64,000 nt of DNA, taken from Aquimarina sp. TRL1 (GTDB lineage Bacteria > Bacteroidota > Bacteroidia > Flavobacteriales > Flavobacteriaceae). The stretch covers positions 2,408,501 to 2,472,500 of the forward strand of contig NZ_CP053590.1 of NCBI RefSeq assembly GCF_013365535.1, given 5' to 3'. A model generated the notes under the pieces. The model did not search any database, was not told where the DNA came from, and saw only the letters and a list, made by a program, of their open reading frames with translations. The position numbers and the translations under genes are program-made. The stretch's first letter is position 1, and each line of letters opens with the position of its first letter. Shown piece after piece: positions 1 through 8,226 of the stretch.

Positions 1-887
1 GATACTCCGGATTCAAAACTCCATTTAGCAGTTTGTTTTAATTCGATATACGTGACTTTTAATACGGACCTTGGTTGTACTGAAATCCCTCTAACTTCTA
101 ACCCATTACGAGAAATAAAAGTTTCTTCTTTTCCACGGATCTGTTTAAAGCCAATTTTTGCACTGGCGGTTACTTTAATTTTTCCTTCTGCTATCATTTT
201 AATACCAGTAGTGAAAGAAGCTTCTGCTCCTACAGTAAACTCTTGAGTGTATTCATTAGTAACAGTGATTTTGGATTGAGTTTCCTGATATTGATCCAGT
301 TTAGCAGATAAGATTTGGTCTGTTTTATTTATCAAATATGCTACTCGATGGTTTCCGATATCATTTAAAGAAGATCGAGATTCAAGTTTTAGAGTTGGAG
401 GATTTATCTGGGTGTAGGCTTTTAGCCCAAGTCGATGAGAGACGCTTGGAATAGGTAAATAATCAGACTCATCATCCGTATATCCCCACCAGTCAACTCC
501 TTCAGTTTTATTAAAAGAGATTCCATCCGGTTCATATCCGTCATCCGAGGTGAATAAACGTAGTAATTGTTGTCGTTTTCTGGTTGATTTGGTGTTCCAT
601 AGCTTGTCGACGATGGCTCTTGTTAGTGGTTGCTTGATTGGAGCAGTAGTGCTCTTTTCTGATGACTGGTTTTCAGTGTTTGAGGATGTAAATACAGGAA
701 GGTAAGTTCCGTCCTTTAGTTTTTCAGCGATAGTACTGGAGTCTTGTGAAATTTCTTTATTCTGTATCTCAAGTGTGTCTTCTTCTGTTTGGCATCCGAT
801 AATAACAATACTGATTAATACTGCTGTAACTACCCTTAGATAGGAGCTATATCCTATTGATTTGGAATTGCTTTTTTTGATAGGCAT
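1..887 (-). CDS. Partial lipoprotein, aerolysin/ETX-MTX2-like pore-former candidate (3' end beyond window)
   Basis: The frame stays open from an ATG at 887 to the left edge, giving 295 codons with no stop, so the C-terminus is missing. The start has a lipoprotein signal: a basic N-terminus, a hydrophobic run and the lipobox IIGC with Cys32, so the product should be anchored in the envelope. A Ser/Thr-rich linker of about 60 residues follows. The last 100 visible residues alternate polar and hydrophobic residues with many Ser/Thr (QSKITVTNEYTQEFTVGAE, then KIKVTASAKIGF). This resembles the amphipathic beta-hairpin region of the aerolysin/ETX-MTX2 pore-forming family. The family call is inference from pattern only; another beta-rich lipoprotein is possible. 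I see no clear TAnnTTTG element upstream. Confidence 0.6.
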   Translation of the reverse strand, partial: MPIKKSNSKSIGYSSYLRVVTAVLISIVIIGCQTEEDTLEIQNKEISQDSSTIAEKLKDGTYLPVFTSSNTENQSSEKSTTAPIKQPLTRAIVDKLWNTKSTRKRQQLLRLFTSDDGYEPDGISFNKTEGVDWWGYTDDESDYLPIPSVSHRLGLKAYTQINPPTLKLESRSSLNDIGNHRVAYLINKTDQILSAKLDQYQETQSKITVTNEYTQEFTVGAEASFTTGIKMIAEGKIKVTASAKIGFKQIRGKEETFISRNGLEVRGISVQPRSVLKVTYIELKQTAKWSFESGV

Positions 888-1320
888 AAAGTTGTGTTTT
901 TTTTGTTAATAATTGGTTACCTGTATGTTAAGCGCTTACAACAAATAATCATGTCTAACTAATGAAAAAAACAAACGTTATTTTGTGTGTTAACAAAGTG
1001 TATAGGATAAATAATATGGAGAAAAGAGTTGTTTTTTCAAGGGGATTTGTTTTTTATGTGCTGATAATTAGTAGTTTATTTTTTTATGAATGTTTTGTGG
1101 TGAAAATGACTGCTTTCAAAACTTTAACATGATAAGGGGGAGATACTGTTAATAAATTAACAGTGACATGCTCATTTTTTTTAAATAAAAGGAGATTTAA
1201 CACAGGAAAAGAGTTATACATTTTAAAGGTAAACCGTATATAAATAACAATTTATATACGATAAAATAATATATAAATAACAGATTGTTGTTGGGTGATA
1301 GTTTAAAGAGGTGTTAGATG
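888..1320. other. Noncoding AT-rich gap
   Basis: No convincing reading frame is present in this gap between two minus-strand genes. It holds a small palindrome AAGCGCTT near 930. At about 1230-1275 there is a run of short AT repeats, with TATATAAATAACA written twice. No promoter match was found for the lipoprotein gene that starts at 887. Confidence 0.5.
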
Positions 1321-1356
1321 AAAAAAAAACAGTTCTCCGAATCAGGAGAACTGTTT
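1321..1356 (-). terminator. Rho-independent terminator of the collagen-like lipoprotein gene
   Basis: The arms AAACAGTTCTCC (1327-1338) and GGAGAACTGTTT (1345-1356) pair perfectly around a 6-nt loop. On the minus strand the hairpin is followed by a T tract (A run 1321-1329 on plus). It lies about 30 nt past the stop at 1384. Confidence 0.85.
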
Positions 1357-1383
1357 AGGTGTAAAAAAGGGGTAGAGAATAAT

Positions 1384-1980
1384 TTATTCTTTGATATCAA
1401 AAAGCTCCTTGATTTCTTTATATGACATTTGGGTGTACTTTTTTCTTTTGGAGCCTCCTTCTGTATCTTGTACAGTATGCCCTCCAGGGATGATTACATA
1501 TCTAAAATCACTGAAAAAAGTATACACTCTGCTTTCTCCATTGAGGGAATTTACCCGTATTTGTAAACTATAGTAACTACCGTTATCGGATTCAAAAAGA
1601 GCAAATCCATAGTACTCTTCCTGTGGAGCATGAATATAGGGGAGCTGATAGACTGTATTGTCATTTCGTTTGCCATAAACAAGTATCACATCTGTATTCG
1701 TATTGACTTCACTAGTGTCTATGGTTGCGAGTCCTTGTGCATTTTGAGAAGAAGCATTAGGATTGAGAAAATTTCTGCTAATCCAGTCAGAGTAGATGAC
1801 ATTAGCGGTTCCGGGATCTCCCTGATCTCCTTTTATACCTTGCTCTCCTTGTATTCCCTGATCTCCCTGGGGACCTTGTGGTCCGAGATCTCCATCTTCT
1901 CCCGAACACCCGGTAAAACACCCTCCCAAACCTATCAAGGTGCTTATCATAACCAATACTACCATTTTTCTTGTTTTCAT
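1384..1980 (-). CDS. Collagen-like repeat lipoprotein
   Basis: This 198-residue exported lipoprotein has a hydrophobic signal followed by lipobox LGGC (Cys21). A short Gly-X-Y tract follows at residues about 30-58, with triplets such as GPQGPQGDQGIQGEQG. The remaining 140 residues form a globular domain of unknown function that contains aromatic and beta-rich stretches. Bacterial collagen-like tracts form triple-helical stalks, so the product may present its C-terminal domain away from the cell surface as a trimer; that is family knowledge, not visible here. The gene stands alone, with its own TAGGTTTG box upstream and a terminator downstream. A lysine-rich segment (GGSKRKKY) near the C-terminus is the only other notable feature. 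The lipoprotein and collagen-like calls are firm; the function is unknown. Confidence 0.85.
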   Translation of the reverse strand: MKTRKMVVLVMISTLIGLGGCFTGCSGEDGDLGPQGPQGDQGIQGEQGIKGDQGDPGTANVIYSDWISRNFLNPNASSQNAQGLATIDTSEVNTNTDVILVYGKRNDNTVYQLPYIHAPQEEYYGFALFESDNGSYYSLQIRVNSLNGESRVYTFFSDFRYVIIPGGHTVQDTEGGSKRKKYTQMSYKEIKELFDIKE

Positions 1981-2009
1981 CTTTTTTAGTTTTTGATGTT
2001 GTTAGAATA

Positions 2010-2017
2010 CAAACCTA
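2010..2017 (-). promoter_or_regulatory. Candidate -7 box TAGGTTTG
   Basis: It matches the Bacteroidota TAnnTTTG element on the minus strand. A CTG triplet lies 18 bp upstream where TTG is expected. Transcription would start about 23 nt before the ATG at 1980. Confidence 0.45.
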
Positions 2018-2151
2018 TTATAGCTAATAAGAATACAGGTGTTACTTTTTTGATTTTCAATAATTAAGGACTTATTTCTGTGTGAATAAGAGAAGGAAAT
2101 GATATTTTGAAAGGTAGCATTTAAAAAGAAAGGGTAGCATATTTATATGAC

Positions 2152-2183
2152 AAAGCCTTGTAACAGAAGTACAAGGCTTTTTT
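2152..2183 (-). terminator. Hairpin terminator after the decarboxylase gene
   Basis: AAAGCCTTGTA and TACAAGGCTTT form an 11-bp stem with a 7-nt loop, 20 nt past the stop codon of the gene at 2203. The T run is better on the plus strand (TTTTTTATTT) than on the minus strand (CTTTGTC), so it may work in both directions. Confidence 0.6.
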
Positions 2184-2202
2184 ATTTAGAAGAAAGAGGA
2201 AG

Positions 2203-3657
2203 TTATTTTTCTTGTATAGTTTCCATTTCTTCTGCTCCGTAAGCCTCACATTGATCCAGGGTATCCTGAATATGTTGTAAGGTGGTTCTGGGATTGATCA
2301 GACACATGCGAAGTACTACTTGACCTTGCAGAATCGTGGTTACTAATAATGCATCTCCTGAAGCGGTGATTTTTTTTGAGATGTTTTGATTGATTTTATC
2401 TAGCTGTTCTTCTGATAGTGTATGATTAATAGGGTGATATCTATAATTAATCACTCCCAGAGTTGCGGGAGAGATAACTTCCCACTTTGCACTTTTGCGA
2501 AGAATAGCCTCGGTTTTTTCTGCTAATTCGATGTTGTATTGTACAGCATTTTTAAAAGCGTCCAGCCCGAATGTTTTGAGTGACATATAGAATTTTAACG
2601 CCCTGAATCGTCTGGTTAGTTGAATTCCGTGGTCATAGAAGTTAATTTCAGATTCATTTCCTTCAATATCTCGTAAGTATTCCGGTTTTTCACTGAATGT
2701 ACCACTTAACCAGCTATGGTTTTTTACCAATAAGCAACCCATTTCATAAGGTTGGAAAAACCATTTATGTGGGTCAACGGTCAAAGAGTCTGCTTTTTCA
2801 ATTCCTTTGAGGAATTTTTTACCATCTTTTGCTAAGATGGCTGCTCCTCCAAATGCCCCATCTATGTGGAACCATAGATCTTCATTTTTGCAAATAGTAG
2901 CAAGTTCATCCAGTGGGTCTACCGTTCCTGTATTGGTAGTTCCTGCAGATGCAATCATGCAGAAGGGGTGTAACCCTTCCAGGCGGTCTTTGGCAATGGC
3001 ATTTTTTAATTTGTTAATCGATAATTTGAATTCAATATCAGTAGGAATGATCCGTATTTGTTCCTTTTTGAATCCAATCACTTTGATAGCTTTGATGTTG
3101 GAAGAATGTGCCTGATCAGATAAGTAGATCACTGCTTTAGAAAAATCATCACCGCATTTTATTCTTCTGGCGGTTACTAATCCGGTAAGATTTGCCATGG
3201 ATCCTCCACTAGTGAAAATCCCTCCTCCATTTTTTTTAGGGAACCCAAAAATTTCCAACAACCAGTTCATGGTTTGTATTTCTAATTCAGCTGCAGCCGG
3301 GGAAGCAGCCCACCCTCCTGAGAAAATATTAAATCCAGTGGCAAGGGTATCTGCCATAGCGCTTACGTAATTGCTGGGTCCCGGAACAAAAGAAAAGGAT
3401 TTCGGATGGGAAACAATATTTCCATGCGGAATTACATGATCCATTACAAAATCCAATACATCATTGGCTGGAGTCGGTGTATGCGGAATATCTTCTGCTA
3501 ATAATGCATCCATTTCCTGTCTAGAAGCTGATGTTACAGGCTTTTTATCGTTTTGATTCTCAAAATGATCAACGATATGTTCTATAATTCTGTATCCATA
3601 TTGAAGCATATCTTCTTTGGATAACATTAATTTATTATTGAGATTATTGTCGTTCAT
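2203..3657 (-). CDS. Pyridoxal-phosphate-dependent group II decarboxylase
   Basis: This 484-residue protein is a fold-type I PLP enzyme of the group II decarboxylase family, which includes aromatic-L-amino-acid, glutamate/tyrosine-type and 2,4-diaminobutyrate decarboxylases. It should remove CO2 from an amino acid in the cytoplasm. The PLP lysine is K298 in DPHKWFFQPYE. The upstream glycine-serine stretch FTSGGSMANL, the motif HIDGAFGG (PLP-binding Asp) and the histidine of SDQAHSS are all present. The length matches the family. Substrate cannot be read from the sequence. The gene is monocistronic, with a TACCTTTG box about 28 nt upstream and a hairpin downstream. I do not assign a gene symbol because the substrate is open. 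Nothing in the neighbourhood suggests a siderophore or amine pathway. Confidence 0.88.
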   Translation of the reverse strand: MNDNNLNNKLMLSKEDMLQYGYRIIEHIVDHFENQNDKKPVTSASRQEMDALLAEDIPHTPTPANDVLDFVMDHVIPHGNIVSHPKSFSFVPGPSNYVSAMADTLATGFNIFSGGWAASPAAAELEIQTMNWLLEIFGFPKKNGGGIFTSGGSMANLTGLVTARRIKCGDDFSKAVIYLSDQAHSSNIKAIKVIGFKKEQIRIIPTDIEFKLSINKLKNAIAKDRLEGLHPFCMIASAGTTNTGTVDPLDELATICKNEDLWFHIDGAFGGAAILAKDGKKFLKGIEKADSLTVDPHKWFFQPYEMGCLLVKNHSWLSGTFSEKPEYLRDIEGNESEINFYDHGIQLTRRFRALKFYMSLKTFGLDAFKNAVQYNIELAEKTEAILRKSAKWEVISPATLGVINYRYHPINHTLSEEQLDKINQNISKKITASGDALLVTTILQGQVVLRMCLINPRTTLQHIQDTLDQCEAYGAEEMETIQEK

Positions 3658-3684
3658 TACAATATTTTTTTCGTCTTACTAGCA

Positions 3685-3692
3685 CAAAGGTA
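3685..3692 (-). promoter_or_regulatory. Candidate -7 box TACCTTTG for the decarboxylase
   Basis: It matches TAnnTTTG on the minus strand, about 28 nt from the ATG at 3657. No TTG was found at the expected upstream distance, so the support is the -7 element alone. Confidence 0.4.
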
Positions 3693-3900
3693 CTTCGATT
3701 ATATGTAATTATACTTGTATAAATATTTTAAAAAATAGTAATCTGATTGTAGGTTATACTTGATCATTGAGATTTAAATGCTTTAGTACTTATCTCAAAA
3801 TTAATAATCATTTCTTATATGATATCTCCTATGTCTGTTTCAGAGGAGTTTATGCACTGAAAAGATACTCATCCTGCTGGATATAAAGGGTGAAAATTCT

Positions 3901-3934
3901 AAAAAAAAAGAAAGCGGTCACATGACCGCTTTCT
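3901..3934 (-). terminator. Strong minus-strand terminator
   Basis: AGAAAGCGGTCA pairs with TGACCGCTTTCT, and on the minus strand a long T run follows (A run 3901-3909 on plus). It lies about 325 nt downstream of the stop of the gene at 4260. The 3658-4259 gap holds no gene on either strand, so this hairpin would end a long 3' untranslated region or an unseen small RNA. Confidence 0.7.
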
Positions 3935-4097
3935 ACCCTAAGTAATAATACTCATAATAGCACAATTAAACTAAAGTTGAGTTTGTGAAAAAAGTGTTAT
4001 ATCATTTTGTGGTTAACAAAATATGTTTGTGTGCTATTGGGTATGTATATCATTTTTTTTATTTGATTGTTATTTAGGTTTATCTTTTTTGGTAAAA

Positions 4098-4153
4098 AGC
4101 TTCATCTTTTTCGAATGGTGTTGTATAAATTGTAGGTTGCAAAAGATGAAGCT
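4098..4153 (-). terminator. Perfect 13-bp inverted repeat, possible first terminator
   Basis: AGCTTCATCTTTT (4098-4110) and AAAAGATGAAGCT (4141-4153) are perfect complements separated by 30 nt. On the minus strand the second arm is followed by TTTTT. It sits about 107 nt past the stop of the beta-helix gene. The large loop makes it an atypical terminator, so a structured 3' end is an alternative. Confidence 0.4.
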
Positions 4154-4259
4154 GTTGATTACCTGTTAATCTGTAGGTTATTTACTCAAGTGTTCTTGAT
4201 GGATTCTCATACTTGTTTTTATTTTTGGAGCAAAAAAAGTAAGTGAGTGCAGTTTATTT

Positions 4260-5531
4260 CTATTCCTGCATAACCGTATAATTATTTAATGACTGTTTTA
4301 ACTGGAATTTAGGGGCTATTATATTCGTGGGGTCTTTAAATAAATCTTCTGCACTAAGGAAATCCTTTGTGAATCGATTGTATTTTAAGATGTTTACAAT
4401 ACTAGTTTTTTCAATACTTCTAGATTCAACACCATCTCCGTGAATATTAAAAAAACTATTATCCATTTTAAAAGTCTTTTCGATAACGTCAACAGAGGAG
4501 TATGATTTATCAAATTTAATGACGTTAGAAAAACCGGATATTTTCGAGTTGTGAATGTACAGAGTAGCCAGATTAGACGATTTGATCGCAGCTGTTGTAT
4601 GTTGGTAGTTGCTGCTATCTGATAAATTGACTAAGGTAGCATCCGTTATAGTTACGTCAGTAACTGCGTTTGGCTTTATATATCCCAGTTCGTGGTTATA
4701 CCCATTTACAGCCAGAGCATATGATCCGTTGGAACATGTAATGTAAGGATGTCGGATGGCTATAACGTTATTAAGGTCACCTTTAAATCCTTCAGATATA
4801 TCATAGTCATTAGCTTCTGCTTTATAGGAAATAAGGTTTTTGGTATTATTTCGACCTCCTTTCCAGCTAAAAGACCCTAAAGCAGAATGACTGATCATGA
4901 TATGATCTAGAATAGATGTGCTTCCTAGTCCGTATAAGGATAAAGCATGGGATCCTTTCCCTTTTTTGGTTTTGTTTCCTGCGTATTCAATTCTTAGGTA
5001 CCTAAGAATAGTTGTTTGTTCATCGTGCTGATCTCCACCATAAATAGCAAATTGAGGATTAAAGTTACCTTGTATAACCCCGCTACCTGATACGGTATTG
5101 ATTTTTCCAGAACCAACAATAGTGATACCTCCCCAATCTCCACTAGTCCTTGATTTTGGAGATTTATTAGAAGTGAATACAATTGGATAGGCTTCTGTCC
5201 CTGCTGCAATAAGTTTAGAACCTCTGGTAATAATAAGATTTGCAGGATTCTCGTGGTCACAGCGAATTACAGTTCCTTTTTGTATTGTTAAAGCAGCTCC
5301 ACTGGTTACATATACATCCCCTGATAATAAATATACGATGTCATTTCGTAAGAATGTATCGCTATCTATAATATTAGGTAGTTTTTCTTCTGCTTCCGGG
5401 TAGTTTACTTTATTAGGCTCAAAATTAGTCCAACCCTTAATCCATCGGTGTTCATTTTGATTGAAGTTTTGGGCTGAAAGTAGATTTGCTATTAAAAGTG
5501 TAAATAACAAGATCAAATTAGTTAATCTCAT
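4260..5531 (-). CDS. Secreted right-handed beta-helix protein, paralogue 1
   Basis: This 423-residue exported protein has a Sec signal peptide (hydrophobic run, cleavage expected after LLSAQ). The N-terminal part has the motif KGWTNFEPN. A parallel beta-helix-like region follows from about residue 50 to 330, with short strands separated by turns: TIQKGTVIRC, LIITRGSKLIAAGT, then GDWGGITIVGSG, and repeated H/N-rich rungs such as IMISHSALGSF. The GDWGGI motif occurs in a widespread family of secreted bacterial proteins of unknown function. It is a close paralogue of the protein encoded at 6691-7965 over the whole length. No catalytic residues of pectate lyases are evident, so a binding or structural role is as likely as an enzyme. 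It has its own transcript, separated from the upstream pair by a terminator. Confidence 0.8.
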   Translation of the reverse strand: MRLTNLILLFTLLIANLLSAQNFNQNEHRWIKGWTNFEPNKVNYPEAEEKLPNIIDSDTFLRNDIVYLLSGDVYVTSGAALTIQKGTVIRCDHENPANLIITRGSKLIAAGTEAYPIVFTSNKSPKSRTSGDWGGITIVGSGKINTVSGSGVIQGNFNPQFAIYGGDQHDEQTTILRYLRIEYAGNKTKKGKGSHALSLYGLGSTSILDHIMISHSALGSFSWKGGRNNTKNLISYKAEANDYDISEGFKGDLNNVIAIRHPYITCSNGSYALAVNGYNHELGYIKPNAVTDVTITDATLVNLSDSSNYQHTTAAIKSSNLATLYIHNSKISGFSNVIKFDKSYSSVDVIEKTFKMDNSFFNIHGDGVESRSIEKTSIVNILKYNRFTKDFLSAEDLFKDPTNIIAPKFQLKQSLNNYTVMQE

Positions 5532-6000
5532 AATAGTACTATTTTGGGGTTCATAATATTAGGAGGAAAATTCTTTCTCCATATTTTTGGGATGTACAAG
5601 TTAACACACTTTGATAAAATGTGGTTACGTGTTTACCGTAAACTTTGTGTGTTGGTCGGTATTTTGGTTATATTTCACAAAAATTTAACAGTTTTATTCT
5701 TACTTATAGAGTTGTTTTTTCTGTCTAAATTGTTTTTTTGTCTTACTTGTATGAAAATTCTGATTTTTATTTAAAATATTGATTATTAGTTAATTATGGT
5801 TTTTGAGTATTTTTAGTGTGTGAAGTTTGTTTTTTGAGTGTGTTGGTTTTTAATGTATTATATAAGTAAAATTTGTTTTTTGTCGATATTTTGTGATTTG
5901 CTGTAAGAATGTAAATGAACTGCTTGCAAAAGCAAAACTATAAATCAGGAGAGATGCTGTTTGTTGTAGGGTGATTTTGCTGATATTTTAAATTGGGTAT
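5532..6000. other. AT-rich gap between beta-helix genes
   Basis: This very AT-rich stretch has no supported gene. A 76-codon plus-strand frame at 5544-5774 is low-complexity and judged spurious. A minus-strand TAGTTTTG box (5933-5940) could start transcription toward the gene at 5531, which would give a leader of about 395 nt. This is weak evidence. Confidence 0.4.
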
Positions 6001-6033
6001 AAAAAAAAGTAGCTTGTTTCGACAAGCTACTTT
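6001..6033 (-). terminator. Rho-independent terminator of the 7965-6211 pair
   Basis: AAAGTAGCTTGT and ACAAGCTACTTT form a perfect 12-bp stem closed by a tetraloop (TTCG on plus, CGAA on minus). On the minus strand it is followed by eight T. It lies 178 nt past the stop at 6211. Confidence 0.85.
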
Positions 6034-6210
6034 ATACTTATATGATAAACGGTTATATTCTTAATCCAAGAACTCTTTTTATATAGGTTTTATTTATTGA
6101 TGGAGAGGCTAGGCTGTTCAGTAAAGGAACTTTCTTATGATGCGAATTGTTTCTCCAACAGATACGAATAAACTAAATAGATAGGATCAAACTAAAAGAG
6201 AGGTCTGGTG

Positions 6211-6648
6211 TTAGAAGTTTCCGTTGGCACCTATTCTTATCTTTTTGATAATTTCTTCAAAGTACAGGATTGACCAAACTATTTTTTCGGTATCAGCATA
6301 AGGAACAAATTCTGAAATCATATTATTAGTAACTTCAAAAGCCTTGGTGGTGGCTTCGTGATGTTTCCCTAATACTTTGAGGTTTTGACTATCTTCCTTA
6401 ATTCCATTATCTCCCAAAGAAACATCTGCTTGATTTGCTAATGCCAGATATGGGATAATGGTAAGTATCTCCCTTACTCTGTATTTATATAAACTGATAA
6501 GTTCCCCTTTTTTTAATTCTTCTAACTCGTCAATGGTATGAAACTTATTGATCAATGTTTTTTGATCAAAGAAGATGTTATCTTTAGATTGGGCAAAGCT
6601 GATGTTTATAAATAGGATAGCAAAAAGCAGTGTTGTAATCGATTTCAT
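6211..6648 (-). CDS. Small secreted protein of unknown function
   Basis: This 145-residue product has a clear Sec signal peptide (MKSITTLLFAILFINISFAQ, cleavage after FAQ). The mature part is about 125 residues, charged and mainly alpha-helical by inspection, with no Cys. I do not recognise the family. It starts 42 nt after the stop of the beta-helix gene 6691-7965 on the same strand, and one terminator follows both, so the two are probably co-transcribed. That pairing suggests the small protein acts together with, or on the same target as, the beta-helix protein. The second beta-helix paralogue has no such partner. Confidence 0.7.
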   Translation of the reverse strand: MKSITTLLFAILFINISFAQSKDNIFFDQKTLINKFHTIDELEELKKGELISLYKYRVREILTIIPYLALANQADVSLGDNGIKEDSQNLKVLGKHHEATTKAFEVTNNMISEFVPYADTEKIVWSILYFEEIIKKIRIGANGNF

Positions 6649-6690
6649 TCTTAATTGGTATTGATAGTTAATGTTCGTACATACCCAAAT

Positions 6691-7965
6691 TTACTGCATT
6701 ACGGTGTAATTGCCAAGAGATTCTTTCAAAGTAAATTTAGGATGTTTAATATTCATTGGGTCTGTAAATAAGTCTTTTGCACTTTTGAAGTACGTTGTGA
6801 ACATATTATACTGTAGTAGTTTTTTAGTGGTTGAATAGGGCTCATCATAGCTAACCAAAACAGATTTATCATGTACATTAAAGACACTATTGTCTAAGGT
6901 AAATGACTTTGATATATCTGCAAACGATTGAAATGACTTGTCAAACTTTATTACATTGGCGAATCCAGATATTTGAGAATTGGTTAGGTCCAATTGTGCC
7001 ATGTTTTTAGCAGCAATAGCTGCAGTAGTATGTTGATAGTTGGTTCTATCTGCAAGATTTATAAAAACAGCATTCTCTATTTTTACTTTTGATAAGGATG
7101 ATTCAGATATAAAACCAGTGTTTTTGTCATATCCATCTATTTCGATTGCATATGATCCGCTGGAATCAGAAATGTAAGGATGTCTTATAGCCACAATGTT
7201 TTTCATACCTCCTTTGTATCCCAGGGTGAAATCATAATCATCATCCTTTGCTTTATAAGAAATAAGATTGTTCATTTTTACATTCCCCCCAAAACATTCA
7301 AAAGAATCATCAGCAGAATGGCTAATCATAATATTATTAATGACGGAAAGTTTCCCCAGTGCATATAAGGTAAGTCCGTTGAGTTCTTTAGAGCGATTGA
7401 TTTTCTGACCTGCATACTCTATACGTACATAGGTCATAATAGTAGTGATATCATCATCTTTGTCTCCTCCAAAGATAGAATATTGTGGAGCAAAGTTCCC
7501 TTCGATAATGCCTGTTCCTGTCGGAGAGTTAATAGTTCCGGTTCCTACGATGACAATACCTCCCCAATCCCCTGCTTTTCTTCCTTTGGCAGATTTGTTA
7601 GAAGTGAATACAATTGGTTGCGTTTTGGAACCTTGCGCAATTAATTTGGCCCCCTTGGTAATGACCAGTGAGGTTGATTTTTCTGAGTCACATCGTATAA
7701 TGGTTCCTTCTTCTATAGTTAGTAAAGCATTTTTAGTGACATATACATTTCCCGACATTAAATAAGTAATGTCATTACTGAGAAATATATCGCTATCGAT
7801 GATCGTTGGTAATGTCTCCTCTGCTTCGGGATATACTTCATGGTTAGGGTCAAAATTTGTCCACCCTTTCATCCATTTCATTTCGTGATCCTTAAAGCTG
7901 TTTTGAGAAAAAACAAAGATTGGCAACAAAAATAACGTGACTTGTGATATGATACTTAGTTTCAT
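6691..7965 (-). CDS. Secreted right-handed beta-helix protein, paralogue 2
   Basis: This 424-residue exported protein starts with a signal peptide (cleavage expected near FVFSQ). Its architecture is the same as that of the protein encoded at 4260-5531: the motif KGWTNFDPN, then TIEEGTIIRC, SLVITKGAKLIAQG and GDWGGIVIVGTG, and a series of beta-helix rungs to about residue 340. The two proteins align end to end, including ATTAAI-like motifs and the C-terminal NYTVMQ. Gene duplication is therefore evident. Function is unknown; surface polysaccharide binding or a structural role is inference. It is the first gene of a two-gene unit with the small secreted protein encoded just downstream. A candidate TAATTTTG box lies about 34 nt upstream of the ATG. 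Confidence 0.8.
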   Translation of the reverse strand: MKLSIISQVTLFLLPIFVFSQNSFKDHEMKWMKGWTNFDPNHEVYPEAEETLPTIIDSDIFLSNDITYLMSGNVYVTKNALLTIEEGTIIRCDSEKSTSLVITKGAKLIAQGSKTQPIVFTSNKSAKGRKAGDWGGIVIVGTGTINSPTGTGIIEGNFAPQYSIFGGDKDDDITTIMTYVRIEYAGQKINRSKELNGLTLYALGKLSVINNIMISHSADDSFECFGGNVKMNNLISYKAKDDDYDFTLGYKGGMKNIVAIRHPYISDSSGSYAIEIDGYDKNTGFISESSLSKVKIENAVFINLADRTNYQHTTAAIAAKNMAQLDLTNSQISGFANVIKFDKSFQSFADISKSFTLDNSVFNVHDKSVLVSYDEPYSTTKKLLQYNMFTTYFKSAKDLFTDPMNIKHPKFTLKESLGNYTVMQ

Positions 7966-7998
7966 GATTTTTAGGGGTTATCAGTTATCGAATTGTTG

Positions 7999-8006
7999 CA
8001 AAATTA
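7999..8006 (-). promoter_or_regulatory. Candidate -7 box TAATTTTG
   Basis: It matches TAnnTTTG on the minus strand, 34 nt from the ATG at 7965. A clear TTG partner is missing. Confidence 0.4.
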
Positions 8007-8133
8007 TAACTAATGTAATCAGTAAATTGAGATATCAGTTTACGAAATAGTTAAGTCATATTTGTGTGATTTATTGTGTAGGAGGTTTACTTTTTTTTAA
8101 CAAAAACTTAAATCACTTTGATTCTCAGGGGTA

Positions 8134-8172
8134 TAAAACCCCTATGTTTTGTAGGAAAACAATAGGGGTTTT
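8134..8172 (-). terminator. Hairpin terminator of the AsmA-like gene
   Basis: AAAACCCCTAT and ATAGGGGTTTT, extended by GTTTT and AAAAC with a one-base bulge, form a long stem 55 nt past the stop at 8227. The arms end in T and A runs on both strands, so it could act in either direction. Confidence 0.7.
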
Positions 8173-8226
8173 AGGAGATTTTTAATAAGTTTTTGTAAGA
8201 TATATGGAATTCATTTTATGAAAATG

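Noticed and set aside
5544..5774. Plus-strand 76-codon frame
   Set aside because: Its hydrophobic, low-complexity peptide comes from AT-rich intergenic DNA, with no start signals.
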